A stretch of 64,000 bases of DNA from Celoporthe dispersa (lineage: Eukaryota > Ascomycota > Sordariomycetes > Diaporthales > Cryphonectriaceae). The notes beneath the pieces are model-generated. The model worked only from the letters and a program-made list of their open reading frames with translations, did no database searches and was not told the DNA's origin. Made by a program: the position numbers and the translations under genes. Within the stretch, counting starts at the first letter, position 1, and each line of letters begins with the position of its first letter. This document shows positions 44,219 through 56,057 of the stretch, piece by piece. Location of the stretch: contig WAID01000015.1 in NCBI GenBank assembly GCA_016584495.1, positions 1,240,501 to 1,304,500 on the forward strand, in the 5' to 3' direction.

Positions 44219-45316
44219 CAAGACAAGATGCCTCGGGCGTTCGTAAGAGAAACTATTGTATCTCTGCGCAGGTCCTGGTCCGGGAGGAGAGCTTGCTTTG
44301 GGTCGGAGAGGCCCTTTCCCGAACGTGTCCTCAACTCTCTAGCGTGTCTTATTATTTCTGCCTGCTCTGGTGCCTGCAGTTGACTCAAAAAAGATCCTCA
44401 AACCTGTCAGACAGAGGGTGGTGTGTCCATATACAAGAAAGAGGGGGAGGATCAAGGCTGCCCAGCTCATGAGTGAGCAGAGTTGCAAAGAAGGGGAAAC
44501 CTGTTTAGAGTGCAAGCACTCAATCAGTGCATGTCGAGCAATCAGGGGGGCACTTACATCAAGGCTGGCCAATAGTACACACAGTCGCTATTAGCTCATG
44601 TGGGGCCCTTGGTAGTGTGAGCCGGGAAGTAGGGACAGCCTTGCTATCAATCGAGTTAGGAGACGAGCAGATGGGCTTCCGGAGGGACGACCAGCAACAA
44701 TTCATGATAATTAACTGAACTACCAAGGGATATTCTTTTATAGAATAATTTGTGGTCAGCACAGCCTGTTTTTTTTTTTATGTGCCGGGCATACAACATT
44801 GTTATGCCAGTGTTTGTTGCTGCTGTGAGATAACCTATCGTTCCATTGCTTAGGGCCCCTCCACCCTCCAAACCAACAACCCCCCTTGTCTTCTCTCGTT
44901 GAGGCAGCTTCATTCCTCCTCTGTCGTCTGTTTGTGATACACACATCTGCCCTCAGGATACCCGAAACCTCTTCCAATATGAGCTCATGTCTTCCACAGG
45001 CAAACTCATGGCCTGCCCTTGATCCTCAGTCTTCTATATAGGCCTGCAGCTCTGGACCCCTCAGTTTTCCCTATGCCAAGACCCGCCTCACTGGGCCTTC
45101 TTCAACCTCACCCGAGCCTCACCAGACCTGGGAGTCTCTCCCGAGAGTGAGAAATAGGACACCCTGTTTCTTGAGGTCACAAGTCTGAGGCTGCTTCAAT
45201 GTCACAACACCGAGACTCTAGGGAAGGTCCTTGAGCACTTAGAACCAGCCGGTCCAACCTTTCTACCTGCCAGCCTTACCTGCCTGCGCCCATCCATCAC
45301 AACCTGATTAGCCACC
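44170..45316. promoter_or_regulatory. Divergent intergenic region, SEC22 / ASXH gene
   Basis: Both promoters lie here. A (GT)n microsatellite is at 44184-44212. A low-GC stretch spans 44690-44830. No gene supported. Confidence 0.45.
44184..44212. repeat. (TG)n microsatellite in SEC22 leader
   Basis: Alternating TG/GT for 29 bases, read as (CA)n on the SEC22 strand, 15 bases before its start codon. Confidence 0.85.
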
Positions 45317-46682
45317 ATGCTCGCCCTACAACAAACAGACTCGCAGGTGCCCATGAGCAGCCAGCAGTCCAGTTCGGGGCTCTCAGATCCTCCAGACTCT
45401 GCTGATGAGCACGAGAATGCCACAAGCATAGTTGTCCAGCCTGTCAAGCCAGCCTCTCCAAGCAACCACGCCCTAGCCGACACCAACGAGGATATGGCAC
45501 CTGCTCTCGAGGCCATGGTCATCGACCAGCCACCACCTAAGCGTCCCAAGAGAAACCTCCCTAGGCGTACTACCACCACCACCACCACCAATGCTGCTGC
45601 TGCTGCTGCTGATCGTGATGGGTTTCTCGAGGAGGCCAAGGCCAAGGCGGCTCGTTCCACCACCACCACCACCAACAACAAGCGCCGTGTTGCTCCTAAA
45701 CGGTGCCAGGTCGATAAGACTTCCAAGGGGAACGATGCAGAACCTCCTGCTGCGAAGAAGGCCAAGGTTACAAGGCGCAAGCTCACCAAGTGGGATCCCG
45801 ACTACGTGACCCAAAGCACCAGATCTCCCCTTATCGACGTCGATCTACGGGTAAGCCTCCTCCGCCGCAACCAGATATGCCTCCACCCGCGCTGACCTAA
45901 ATACCTTCAAGTCGCTCCTCCTCCAACCTGCCGCATGGGACTGCCTCACAGGCGAGGACAAGAAGGAGATCCTCGACCTGTTCCCAGACGACACCCACAT
46001 CCTCCACGCAGGCACGCCCGACGCGCGTCCCAACTTTGAGTCCCTCCGCAATGATGACAGCTTCCGCCACGACGCCGAGGAGTACACGTCCAACCTCGCC
46101 AAGGGCATGCACGACCCGACCTGGCTGAGGGACGCCTGGACCGCGCACCACAGGCGCGCCGCCGGCGACTTTGACGCGTTCTATATCCGCAAGGTCGAGA
46201 TCGAGTGGGGCGCCACCATCCCGGATGAGTATAGACCGGAGCGTCTGCGGTCCAAGCAGACTGGAGGCGGTGACGGCTCCCCGCCCAAGTCAGGTGGTCA
46301 GCCTACTGGGGACAATCTCGCTGGCAGCGAGACTACCGACCACGCCGGCCCCGAAGCCTCCGGGAAGAAGGAGGACGACGAGGAGGGCGGAACGGCTAAG
46401 GACGAGGCTCTGGCGCCTATCTGTGAGACCAAGGCCGAGATGGGCAGCCCCAAGACTTCCGACGGCAACGGCTGCTCTACGACGGACAGCACCACACTAC
46501 CCCGGGCAGAGGAGGTTCTTCTTTCTAATGGTGGTCCCCAGTCCTCTGAGGTGGTCAAGGAAGAGATCCCCGTCAATAAACACCCTCTCTCCAGTAGTAC
46601 AGACCTCGGCAGCTCTGAGGATACGGCAAGCGGCCTCACAAAGACCGAGCCTGCGAGGACGGGTAGCGAAACCGCGGTATAG
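45317..46682 (+). CDS. Protein with ASX homology (ASXH) domain
   Basis: Exons 45317-45850 and 45912-46682 (61-bp intron), 434 aa. The ASXH region runs from about residue 170 to 265: SPLIDVDLR|SLLLQPAAWDCLTGEDKKEILDLFP, the fold that in animals activates BAP1-type deubiquitinases, then FRHDAEEYTSNLAKGMHDP and FDAFYIRKVEIEWG. The N-terminus is Ser/Asp-rich with basic KRPKRNLPRR and several KKAK/RRK clusters that could act as nuclear signals. Thr/Ala runs near 45572-45611. The C-terminal 170 residues are low-complexity and acidic. Fungal ASXH proteins are little studied; a chromatin role is inference. Confidence 0.8.
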
Positions 46683-46943
46683 ATTGCCCACATCACATTT
46701 ACAGATCCAAGACCTGCTGAGCGCAGAGGGGGTCTGGAGGCAGTGCCAGGGTGTGCTGGCTGCACATGTGCTGGAAACGGTGACAACGGTCCAGGGGGGT
46801 AGGGGTGAGGGTTGTATCCGGGACGTGCAGCCTAGAGCTCCAGGCCGCTGTAGATGTGACCCAGAGAATGCAGATCATACCATGACAAGCAGAATCAGCC
46901 GTGAGGTCTTGTATTAATCCTACCTTACCTTGCGCCCCTCTCT

Positions 46944-48180
46944 CTATATCTCATCCTCCTCATCATCAAAGTCATCCTCCCTTCCGATCTGATATAATAT
47001 CCTCCCTCCTTCTCCCCCGCCGACGTCCGTCTGCGCGTCAAAATACGGCAACACGATCCCGTCCCTGTCCTTGCGCTGCTTCTCCGTCAGCCCTAGGCTG
47101 AACGTCGTATCCGCAAGCTCCTCGCCGCCATCGCCGCCGCCGCCCCCAGCATCCTCCGGCGTGACAAACTGCGGGTGGTCCGTCAGCAGCGACAGGCCTG
47201 CCGTGCTGTCCCTCCGCGACGGGGTCAGGATGAAGCGCTCGACAACGGCCCTCCCGCTCCGCCGCCGCAGCTCCATGTCGACAACGACGCCCGAGCCGCT
47301 GCCGTCGGCGGTCCCACCCGAGCCGGAGGAGCGGAGGCCGATGAGCACGCCCTCGCGGCCCTCGCCTAGGCCAAACGCTGGCTCGGGTAGGCTGCGGTCC
47401 TGGGCGCGGCGGCGCTCGACGGCATGGTGCAGGCTGGAGACGCGCAGGACGGCGGTGGCGAGGTGGTTGAGCAGGGTGAAGGGGTGGGGCTCGTACTCGC
47501 CCAGCGCGGAGGGGCTCAGGGAGAGGGGCACGTCTGCGTGGTAGGCTGCCACGAGAGAGACGGCGGGGTGGGTGAGGAGGCTGGAGAGGAAGGTTGCCAG
47601 GTGGCGAGGGGCTCTTGCGGCGAGGGGGTTGAGCTCGTCTATGAGGAGGAGTGTTTCTAGAGGTGATCATCAGCGCCAAAGGAACTTCCGAGGTTGGCGG
47701 AGGAGGAGGAGGAGGAGGAGGAGGAGGACGGCGGCGACGAACTTTGAGACGAGACGTCCTTGGATGTTGGTGGTGCCGTGGGTGCTGAGCAGTGGGAAGC
47801 AATCTCGGACCGCAGCTTTTCGAGGTTTTTTCCTCGGGCCTTGATGAATATATCTGCATGGCTGGGCTTTTTTATGGTGGCAAAGGAGATGAAGATGATT
47901 TTGGTGTGAGAGATCTAAGTGGCATGTCAGCGAGGGGAACACACCCACCATAGATGTATATATATATATATATATATATGCCAGGATTCTCTTTTTAGAA
48001 AAAAGAAAGAAAAAAACAGACCTTGGCTCTTATTATGAACTCTTGTATGGCAGGACTCGCGCTCTGCTCCAGCGTGTCGAGAACCAAGGTCAACGGGCTG
48101 GCGCTGTCTCTCAGGTTGAGTAGCTTTTGAAATAGCAAGAGGCTGTGAGAGCGTCTGTGGGCCTGTGCAGAAGGGGCCAT
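46944..48180 (-). CDS. ELP5: Elongator complex subunit ELP5
   Basis: RecA-fold subunit of the Elongator sub-complex ELP4-5-6, required for wobble U34 modification of tRNA. Exons 48180-48022, 47914-47743 and 47656-46944, 347 aa; introns 107 and 86 bp. Residues include SPLTLVLDTLEQSASP, the strand TKIIFISF, and QKTLLLIDELNPLA spanning the second splice, which is the Walker-B-like hallmark of the family. The tail is acidic (DDFDDEEDEI), as in yeast Iki1. I chose CAAA|GTTCGT as donor because its joined reading matches that motif and total length divides by three. A (TCC)n tract inside intron 2 and a (TA)n tract inside intron 1. Confidence 0.85.
47957..47979. repeat. (TA)n microsatellite inside ELP5 intron 1
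   Basis: Perfect TA alternation of 23 bases within the first ELP5 intron. Confidence 0.85.
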
Positions 48181-48603
48181 GCTTTCGTGAGGCTCAAAAT
48201 GAACGAGGATGCACTGAACAATCGGAGAAGTAAGTTTTAAGATAGGAAGAAAAAAAAGGCGGGATATACCGTAGAGAGAATCGAAAAGTATCGTCACATG
48301 TCTGGAAGTTGAACCTGCTCAGGTAAGACCAGGCTCAGGCCTCAGGTCCGAGTGAGACAGAGGGAGGGCAAAAAAAAAAAAAAAGGTACAGGGGTGTGCA
48401 TCCCGCCGGTCAGTGCAAGTACACAGTAACAAGGCCCTACGACTCGCTAGCAAGCCCTGTCCTAGCCTGCCACCTTAGGAGGGCCTACCTCTCAAGCCTG
48501 TTCTATCCCGTGTCTGCCTTTCGTTTTTCACACCACAACCAGCACCGGGACAACCTCGAGGAGGAGACAGTACCTCCTGCCAATAGATCCTCACCCCATC
48601 AGG
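48181..48603. promoter_or_regulatory. Divergent promoter, ELP5 / SNRNP27
   Basis: 423 bp between opposed start codons. A short A14 run at about 48371. No TATA box recognised. Confidence 0.5.
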
Positions 48604-49504
48604 ATGGCCGACAGCTCATCGTCGAGACGCGGCGGCAGGGCCCCCCGCGATCGAAGGGGCGGAGGAGGCTACAGAGACGACCGCGACCGCGACCGCAGGC
48701 GTTACGATAATGACGGAGACGACCGCGACAACAGACGACGCTACAGGTCCAGATCCCGCGAGAGAGACGGCGGCAGATACACGCGAGACAGAGACGGCAG
48801 ACGTGATCGGTCCAGATCCCGCGACAGGCCGCAGCGCGACGGACGCGGAGGGCGAGACCGGGGCGGCCGGGACGACTACGATTCCCGGCGTACCAGGGAC
48901 TACGATAGGAGAGGAGGAGGCGGTGGCGGCGGGGGCAGGGGCGATGGTGCAGCCAGGCACAGAAATGGTACGCGGGCTGGAGAGCCCTGCGCCCGGAGGA
49001 GATGGCCCGCAACAGTGCTGACATTCCTGTCTTGTCCCCCCAGATGACCGCCGGCGATCCGCGTCTCCTCGTCGCGCCGGCAGTCCCAGCACCGCAGAGC
49101 TGCCGACTAGGAGCAAGCCCGACGCCGAAGACGCGAGCGCACAGCACCCGATGCCGACGAGGGCCCGCGCGCAAGACGACGAGCCTGGCCGCGCGCGCCA
49201 CCGGGACCCAGAGGACCGCCATGCCGAAGAAGGCGACCGAGGTCGGCGGGATGACGACCACCGGCACCACAGAGACGGCGGCGCAGCAGAGCCTATGAAC
49301 GAGGACGACGACCTCGAGGTGGACGACGACGACGGCATGGGCGACATGGCGGCGATGATGGGCTTTGGGGGCTTTGGCTCCACCAAGGGCAAGAAGGTCG
49401 TGGGCAACAACGTGGGCGCGGTGCGGAAGGAGAAGAAGACGGAATACCGCCAGTACATGAACCGTGTTGGCGGTTTCAACAGGCCGCTCAGCCCTCCGCG
49501 CTGA
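48604..49504 (+). CDS. SNRNP27: U4/U6.U5 tri-snRNP 27-kDa protein
   Basis: Spliceosome factor of the tri-snRNP. Exons 48604-48967 and 49044-49504 (76-bp intron), 274 aa. The N-terminal ~120 residues are an RS/RD/RE-rich tract typical of splicing proteins. The conserved C-terminal domain is clear: MMGFGGFGSTKGKKVVGNN, KTEYRQYMNRVGGFNRPL, matching the family's invariant tail. The region between is Arg/Asp/Ala-rich and disordered. It sits head-to-head with ELP5. A (CA)n-(CT)n tract begins immediately after the stop codon. Confidence 0.92.
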
Positions 49505-50312
49505 GGCAAACACACACACACTCTCTCTCTCTCTCTCTCTCTCTCCGACCTGCCAGATCTGCCACCGACGATCGAGCGCCAGGCGCCTTCGGTTAATCGT
49601 TTTCGACCCCGAGAGTTGATTGTGTGTATTGATTTTATTTTGCATCGTCAAGGGTCAGTCATCACGCCGAGGCCTATCATAGAATTACATGCCAAAGGTC
49701 GGCTAAATAACCACACAGTTGATACCTCTTTTAACTTCATTTCTCTCTGAAAAGGTGAGTGGAGTTGTGTTCTATCAATGGCTACCCTCCCATTCGTGTT
49801 CAGCAACAGGAACTCTCAGGCGATGCCGACTTCTGCTTGCTGCCGGAAGTGCCCCTTCACATGCCTGCACTGGTGACCTGCTAGTACACCCTCCTGGTCC
49901 TGGCCAGGTCTTGTCATACCGCACGAGGGTCATCAAAAAGCCCGAGGCCTTAAGTATTCATAAGGCCGCGCCTCTTGTTTAACTTGTGCGTGGGACCAGC
50001 TCTAGTTACGACCCAACATGTCACACCGTCTCGTAGCGAAATGTACTAGATGTGTGCTTGATAGGACAATGTACAGTTATATGCCGTGTTGTTGCAGAAT
50101 CTCGTCATCATATGTACATCTACCCGATGATTTGGATCTCTCTTGTCCAACTTATTTCTACGACACGTATAATCATACGTCGACCTTTGCTCCATCTCAC
50201 GTAGGAGGCCTTGTTGGCAACAGAGCCGCATCCTGCACGACGCTGCTGCTGCCTCTGGATACGGCACCATCCTCTCTGGCCATGCTCTAGACTCCACTCC
50301 TCGGAGGGCAGC

Positions 50313-50404
<92 letters not shown>

Positions 50405-50605
50405 AAGAGGAGGTTCAGACCATCTCTCACACCGGCCCAGACCCTGTAGAGACTGGCTTTTGCTTGCCCGTCCAGGAAGGCATCCTGAGGGCCACGGCGC
50501 ATACCGGCAGGTATAGCAGGTGGGTGAAGCTGAGATGCCGGTTCCCGTGAGACCAGACACCTTGCCTATAGATAGATAGACAAATAAGAGAGAAAAGGAG
50601 ACACT
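49505..50605. other. 1.1-kb microsatellite-rich spacer
   Basis: Between SNRNP27 and the DUF1275 gene. A CA then CT tract lies at 49510-49545 and an 89-nt GA tract at 50315-50403. The remainder is AT-rich with no gene. Confidence 0.5.
50315..50403. repeat. 89-nt (GA)n microsatellite
   Basis: Perfect GA alternation for 89 bases, by far the longest dinucleotide repeat in the window. Read through on either strand it gives spurious RERER/SLSLS open frames. Confidence 0.95.
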
Positions 50606-51419
50606 TCACGCCTTGGACTGCCCAGCTGGACTGTCCGTCGACCCGCCAGCCTCCTCGTCCTCCTCGTCGTCACCATCACCGCGCACACGCAGGAAAAGAA
50701 GCGACAGCCCAGCCAGGAGCTTGAAGACGGCCGTCAGCAAGAGGCACAGCTGGGGCGCATAGTACCGGTACGCGAGCCCGCCCACGAGCCCACCCGTAAA
50801 AAAAGACGGCGATGAAGAAGATCCTCTCGTCACGGGGCTTGTTCCGCCGCGCCAGCAGCCGCGGGTCGGAGAAGAAGTCGGCCATGGCGCCGGTGGCGAC
50901 CTGCGTGGGCATCGTGGGCGGGCCATTCATGCCCTTGGTGGTGACGTTCTGACAGCCCATGGAGAAAGACAGCAGCGCGACCGCGACATACTCGGAGCTC
51001 CCGTCGGCGCTGCGGACCTCGCGGCCCCAGATGAGGCCCACGACGAGGAAGACGAGCACGGCCTGCTGCAGCATGTCGGCGACCACGAAGGAGCGCCTCC
51101 TGCGGGCGCCCAGGGCGTTGCCGAGCTGCCCGCTAAAGGCAGAGCCGGCCCACGAGGCGGCGAGGGAGGTGACGGCGGCGACGGGGTGGACGTCGGCCGG
51201 GTCGACGGCGGCGAGCTGGGAGGCGGCGAGGGCGAGGAAGACGATGTTGCCCGTGTTGTTGGCGGTGAAGACGCCCAGGTAGGGGACGCTGAAGACGTCG
51301 ACGGCCGCGGCGGCGAAGGAGAGGAGGAGGAGGAAGGGGAGGTGCTGGGCGCGGCGGGGGTTGGTGCGGGCGAAGTCGAGGTCGGTCTGCCAGTAGGCGC
51401 GGGAGGTGAGGGCCGTCAT
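50606..51419 (-). CDS. DUF1275 (YoaK-family) multipass membrane protein
   Basis: Single exon, 270 aa after correction. Seen: about six hydrophobic segments (LPFLLLLSFAAAAVDVFSV, IVFLALAASQLA, AAVTSLAASWAGSAFSG, AVLVFLVVGLIWG, YVAVALLSFSMGCQN) and the family block GVFTANNTGNIVFLAL, plus MNGPPTMPTQVATGAMADF. Family function is unknown in fungi and bacteria. As read the last two helices are out of frame. Removing one A of the run 50798-50804 (plus strand) joins FIAVFF to TGGLVGGLAYRYYAPQ and leads to the true C-terminus QSKA. The leader ends in an ACA/GCA repeat directly before the ATG. Confidence 0.85.
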
Positions 51420-52009
51420 TGTTGTTGTTGTTGTTGTTGTTGCTGCTGCTGCTAGTCAGTGGCGGTGTGGTGGTGAATGGAGGTGGATGAGGCCGTGATT
51501 TCGTGTGATGATGACGACGATGACGATGAAGAAGGAGAAGAAGGAGAAGGAGCCCGCTTGTTCATTTCTCCTTTCTGCCTTGTCTAAGCCAATGCCTCGA
51601 AGAAAAAGAAAAGAAAAGATTATCAGCGTACGAGACGGTAGGATCAGTGGGTAGTGGGAGATGGAATTCCCGGCGGTGGAGTTTATAAGGTGTATAGTGT
51701 AGTAAATATTTATCCTCGGTGTCATGGCCCCGGCTTCTTCCGGAGATAAATGATACTCTATTGTTTCTACCGTAGGTGCTTCATACTCGGCTGCTAAAGT
51801 GCCCTCCGTTTCTCTCAAGATTCCTTTTCTCTCAACAAACAGATGTGAAGAAATGATGCAGGAGTTTATTTTCTTTTTAATTTAGGGAGAAAGAAAAAAA
51901 AATAAACCAAAAAGGTGATCATGTCGAGACGTGGCAAGATGTTTCTCTGTCCTCGCCAGCAGCCCAACAATTCAAAAAGTGTCCTCCTGCCTTTATAGAT
52001 CATGTCTTT
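51420..52009. other. Spacer: DUF1275 leader and carboxypeptidase 3' flank
   Basis: A TTG/CTG repeat (51419-51453) directly upstream of the DUF1275 ATG reads CAA/CAG on its strand. GAA-rich DNA follows near 51525-51553. Poly(A)-like AT-rich DNA near 51863-51913. No gene. Confidence 0.45.
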
Positions 52010-54232
52010 TCACAGCTCATCGTCAGCCCCCAGCATGGCCTGCTGCCTACCACCCTCCACAGGATCTCCCCCGACAGCCTCCCGCTGCCGCTCTTGTTGT
52101 CCCTCCTCCTCCTTCCCCCCCTCAACACTCACAATCACATAGTCCTTGACCACCGCCGTCCCGTTCATCAGCGCCTCCACCTCCTCCCGCGAGCACGTCA
52201 TGAGCTGGAGGATATAGCACCGGCCCCCCCGGAACGGCAGGACCTCGTTCCTCCTCCACCAGGTATCGCCCGGGCCCGCCGTGCTAAAGATGTCGGCCTC
52301 CGCCCCGGCGCCCGCCCAGCCCCCCGTCCCCGTCAGGTCCACCGCCCCCGTGGCGATGTCCCGGTTGAACAGGGCCCGCTCGAAGATGCGCAGCGACGCC
52401 TCGGGCTGGTAGCTCGGCACCATGTGCCCGGCCTGGAACACGCGCGTGAACGAGAGGTTCCCGTGCTGCCTCGTCAGGCCGTACGACACAAACGGCGGGC
52501 CCTCGGACACGGTGAGCGGCGCGTACCCCGCCGCGGCAAACGCCCGCTGGTGCCGGTGCGGGATCGCCAGCGAGGCCATCTCCCCGCCGATCCAGTTGCA
52601 CGCGAAGTCGCGGTCGCCGTACACGAGGTGGACCTTGATCCCGCCGTCCAGCAGGTCCGCGAGCGCGTCCAGGTGGTGGCCGCGCGGCATGTCGCCGTGC
52701 TGCGAGAAGGCGCGGCTGACGGAGGGGGACGCCCAGGTGAAGTTGACGGGGACGCCCAGGGCGCGCTGCACCCAGTGCTGGTTGAGGTAGCCCAGGTGGT
52801 AGTTGGGCGGGAACGGGTCGCCCGCCGGGTGGGTGACGTCGAACCAGCCGTGTCGCTGGGTCTCCTGGTAGGGCTGGACGAGGATCTCGTAGCTGGCCGC
52901 CGAGAGGTTCCTGCAGTACGCCTCCACGTAGGCCGGGTCGACTGCCTCCTGTGGTGCCCGCTGCTGGTGGTGGTGGTCGCCCGCCTCCCCCGACAGGAGC
53001 CTGTCCAGGCGCTTGCACTCGGCCGCCCGCTCCCTGAGGCCGCCCGGGCGGTACAGCTCCCACAGCTGCCTATGCTTGGTGGTCTCGTTGACCGCGCCGA
53101 GGCCGTACGTGTTGTTCCAGGCCATGGAGGAGTACGCCTCGTCCTGCACCTCCACGTCGATGCACCCGTTCACGATGCCGAGCGTGTCGAGGTGTAGGTA
53201 GTGCGTGCCCGGCCCGGAGATCTCACCGCGCGAGATCTTCTCGTTCTGCTGGAGGAAGACTGCGCGTGTGACATGTCAGCATCCCTGTTGGGGGGGGGGG
53301 TTCTGATGCCTGCGGGCCCGTCGGGCTGGTTCGTACAGTGCATGAAGCTTGGTCCGTAGTGGCCACCATAGCTCTCCGTCCAGAGGCTGATCTTCTCGTC
53401 GTGAGGCTTATACTCTGGGAACCTGTCATGGGTTGGTTTCCACCCATCCCGTCAGCTGCCACGGTCCGCAGCAGAGCAGCTCCTCCGGCCCGCCGAGAGA
53501 AAGAAAAGAAGAAGAAAAAAAACTCAACTCCTCAAACCAGGTCTGCGCAAAGTGCCACAGCGCCACGGCCGCATGCTCCGTCGAGTTGGGCGTCTGCGTC
53601 AGGTTCTGGCTCGGGAAGGTCCCCACGTAGAAGGTGGCGTTCTGCTCCGGCACCTCGCCGTCCTCAAAGGCCCGCAGCTTGATGGGCCTCCACTCGTCCC
53701 CCGACGCCTCCGCGTCCATGACATTGGAGAGCTCGTACGTCCCGTTGTTCAGGCTGTCGTACGAGAAGCCCACCTGCACCGGCTGGTCGATGAAGAGCAC
53801 GTTGGCCTCGCTGTTCCACGCCCAGGGGTTCAGCTCCGACGAGTTGCTGTCCTCGCGGATGGCACACGGCCCGTTCTCGCTCAGCATCCCCATCAGGCTG
53901 GACCCGCCCGGCCCGCCGTTCAGCCAGATGCTCAGCGGCGCCCGGTGCGGGTTCCTGCGCGCCTCCACGAACCAGAAGAAGGTGTTGATCGGGTAGTCCT
54001 GCGTCTCGCCCGTCTCGTTGATCGAGCCTGGCGGGAGGTGCACATAGCCGCTGTAGCTCTTCACCCCGGGCGTGGTCTCACAGATCTGGGGGTCCTTGTA
54101 GGAGATTGTGATCCCCGGGTGGTGTTGTGAGCGGACCCACGTGACGCCCTCGCGTGGTGGAGGAAACTGTGCAGCGCTGCGGCTGGCGAGGGCGGCCGCT
54201 GTGGCCAGGAGCACCGCCGGGGCGTGCATCAT
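52010..54232 (-). CDS. Secreted serine carboxypeptidase (S10)
   Basis: Secretory or vacuolar peptidase of family S10. Exons 54232-53529, 53422-53337 and 53259-52010; introns 106 and 77 bp; 679 aa. A signal peptide lies in residues 1-22 (MMHAPAVLLATAAALASRSAAQ). The oxyanion/substrate loop is SIWLNGGPGGSSLMG and the nucleophile Ser is in ISLWTESYGGHYGP; the Asp is in VYGDRDFACNW and the His in QAGHMVPSYQPEAS. About ten N-glycosylation sequons are present. The donor GA|GTTGAG at 53528 is non-ideal but joins W-F-E-E to FPEYKP, the conserved reading. The last 60 residues after DTWWRRNEVL form a divergent Glu/Gln-rich extension. Confidence 0.9.
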
Positions 54233-55080
54233 CAGACAACGGGCTTTGGAAATACAACAAGGCGCCGTGGCGCTGAGAGCAGAGAGACGAACAAAAAGGC
54301 AATGGACGAGAAGAGAGGAGGAAGAAGAAGAAGAAGAGAAGAGAAGGAGAAAAAAAAAGGAAGCACAGGCTAAAATACTCAAGACGGAGAAAACAATAGA
54401 TAAACTCATTTCATGATAAGGCCCACGACGTCTTACTTACAGACTAAGTATACGGTTAGCCCCGCCCCTCCTTGCAGAAACGTATCGCGCAATTGATCTG
54501 CAGGGTGTAAGGGCCAGACGGTAGGATTGCTGCCGTGTGCTCTCAAACTTGGTACACAACAGAGCCCGGCCGGGGTGATTATCAGCCGCGTCTTACTACT
54601 CCGTGGTGCAATCACATCGTGTTCCTGTTGGCAGCTACAAGAGTACACCGAGACGATGGCAGCACCACCTGGGAATTGTTAGATTCAGGGAGAAGAAAAA
54701 GAAAGAAAAAAGGAAAGAAGGGAAAAAGGAAGAAGACAAAACCTCATCAGGATCAACCTCGTGTCATGGAACGTCGAGCCACAGTCTGCAGATGAAAAAG
54801 GAGTGTTCAGGATCGTAATCAATTGTCTTCTTCTCATTGCCGTGCGGCGTCTCAAAAAAAAAAAAAATCAAAATCTCTCATCCCAATGGGTGTCTTCTTT
54901 GAATATGCTCATCCGGCTCTTGGGCAGTTGCGAAAAATAAGTACCACTGCCTGCCTGTATGTTCGTAGTCACCGCCCCGATACCTCAAAGCGCGCAGAGG
55001 GAGGAAGAAGGGGGTGGGGGAAGGGGTCGTCAACATCCGTTCGCTTGCGTGCTGTCCTAATCCGTCGGCTTCTGGGCATC
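54233..55080. other. Spacer between carboxypeptidase and CAND1
   Basis: Promoter of the carboxypeptidase (GAA-rich at 54312-54360) and 3' flank of CAND1 (A13 run at about 54854). No gene. Confidence 0.45.
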
Positions 55081-56023
55081 CTACGCCCAGGTGTAGCCGA
55101 TCTTCACGTTCTCTTCACGGAGCTGCTTCAGCAGTCGGTCGTAGTCCTTGCTCACCCAGTCCCAGTACGCTGACCACTTCTGACACTGACCCGGGCCAAA
55201 GGCCCCCTTAAGCTTGTCACCGAGCAGCAGCGTCGTCCGCAGCACACTACGACAGGCCTCCTCCTGCTTCTCGAACTCCTGCTTTACAGAGTTCTCCTTG
55301 AGCTTGGTGGACAGCGTCGCCCGGAAGGCATCCGCGATCGTGTCCAGGCGGCGCACTGTCTCCTGGGGGTCAATGATGGCCAGCTTCGAGAGCATCAGGT
55401 TGCTCAGGGCCCGAATGTCGTTATCGTCCTGGAGGCCGGCGATGACCCGGTCGTACAGCTCGATGATGCTGATCCTCGACAGTGCCACCTCCATCAGGGC
55501 GTAGAGCGACTCGTATGCACCCTGTTGATAGGTTGAGGTTAGCCTCCTCGTAGCCCTCCACGATTACCCATCGGCTCGGAAGAAAGGAAGAAAGAAGAAG
55601 AAAAAAAGGAACTAAGAAGAAAAAGAAATCACCTTGCGAATCTCCAGGCCGTCGTCGACCATGATCTTGAACGGCCCCATCATGACCTCCCGGACCAGCT
55701 CAGGCTTCACCACGGACTCGCTCAGGACGAACGGCATCAGGGCGTTCAGGTGGCTGAGCACAAGGTCGGGCTTGTTGTGCGCCGCAGACGTCAGGGTCGT
55801 CATTCCCAGCCGGCGGATATCCATCTCGGCGTCTTGGAGCATAGTCGTGAGCATCGAGACGAGGTAGTTCTGCAGAACATGATCGAACCTGTCGCCGCTG
55901 TCTGCAAAGGTATATCGCAGGGCCTGGACGGCGATGCCACGGAAGCTTGGGGACGGGTTGCCCAGGAGTTTCTACAGAATGTGAGCCCCGTGGTCAGTAG
56001 AGAGAATCATATCCACGGGTTAC

Positions 56024-56057
<34 letters not shown>

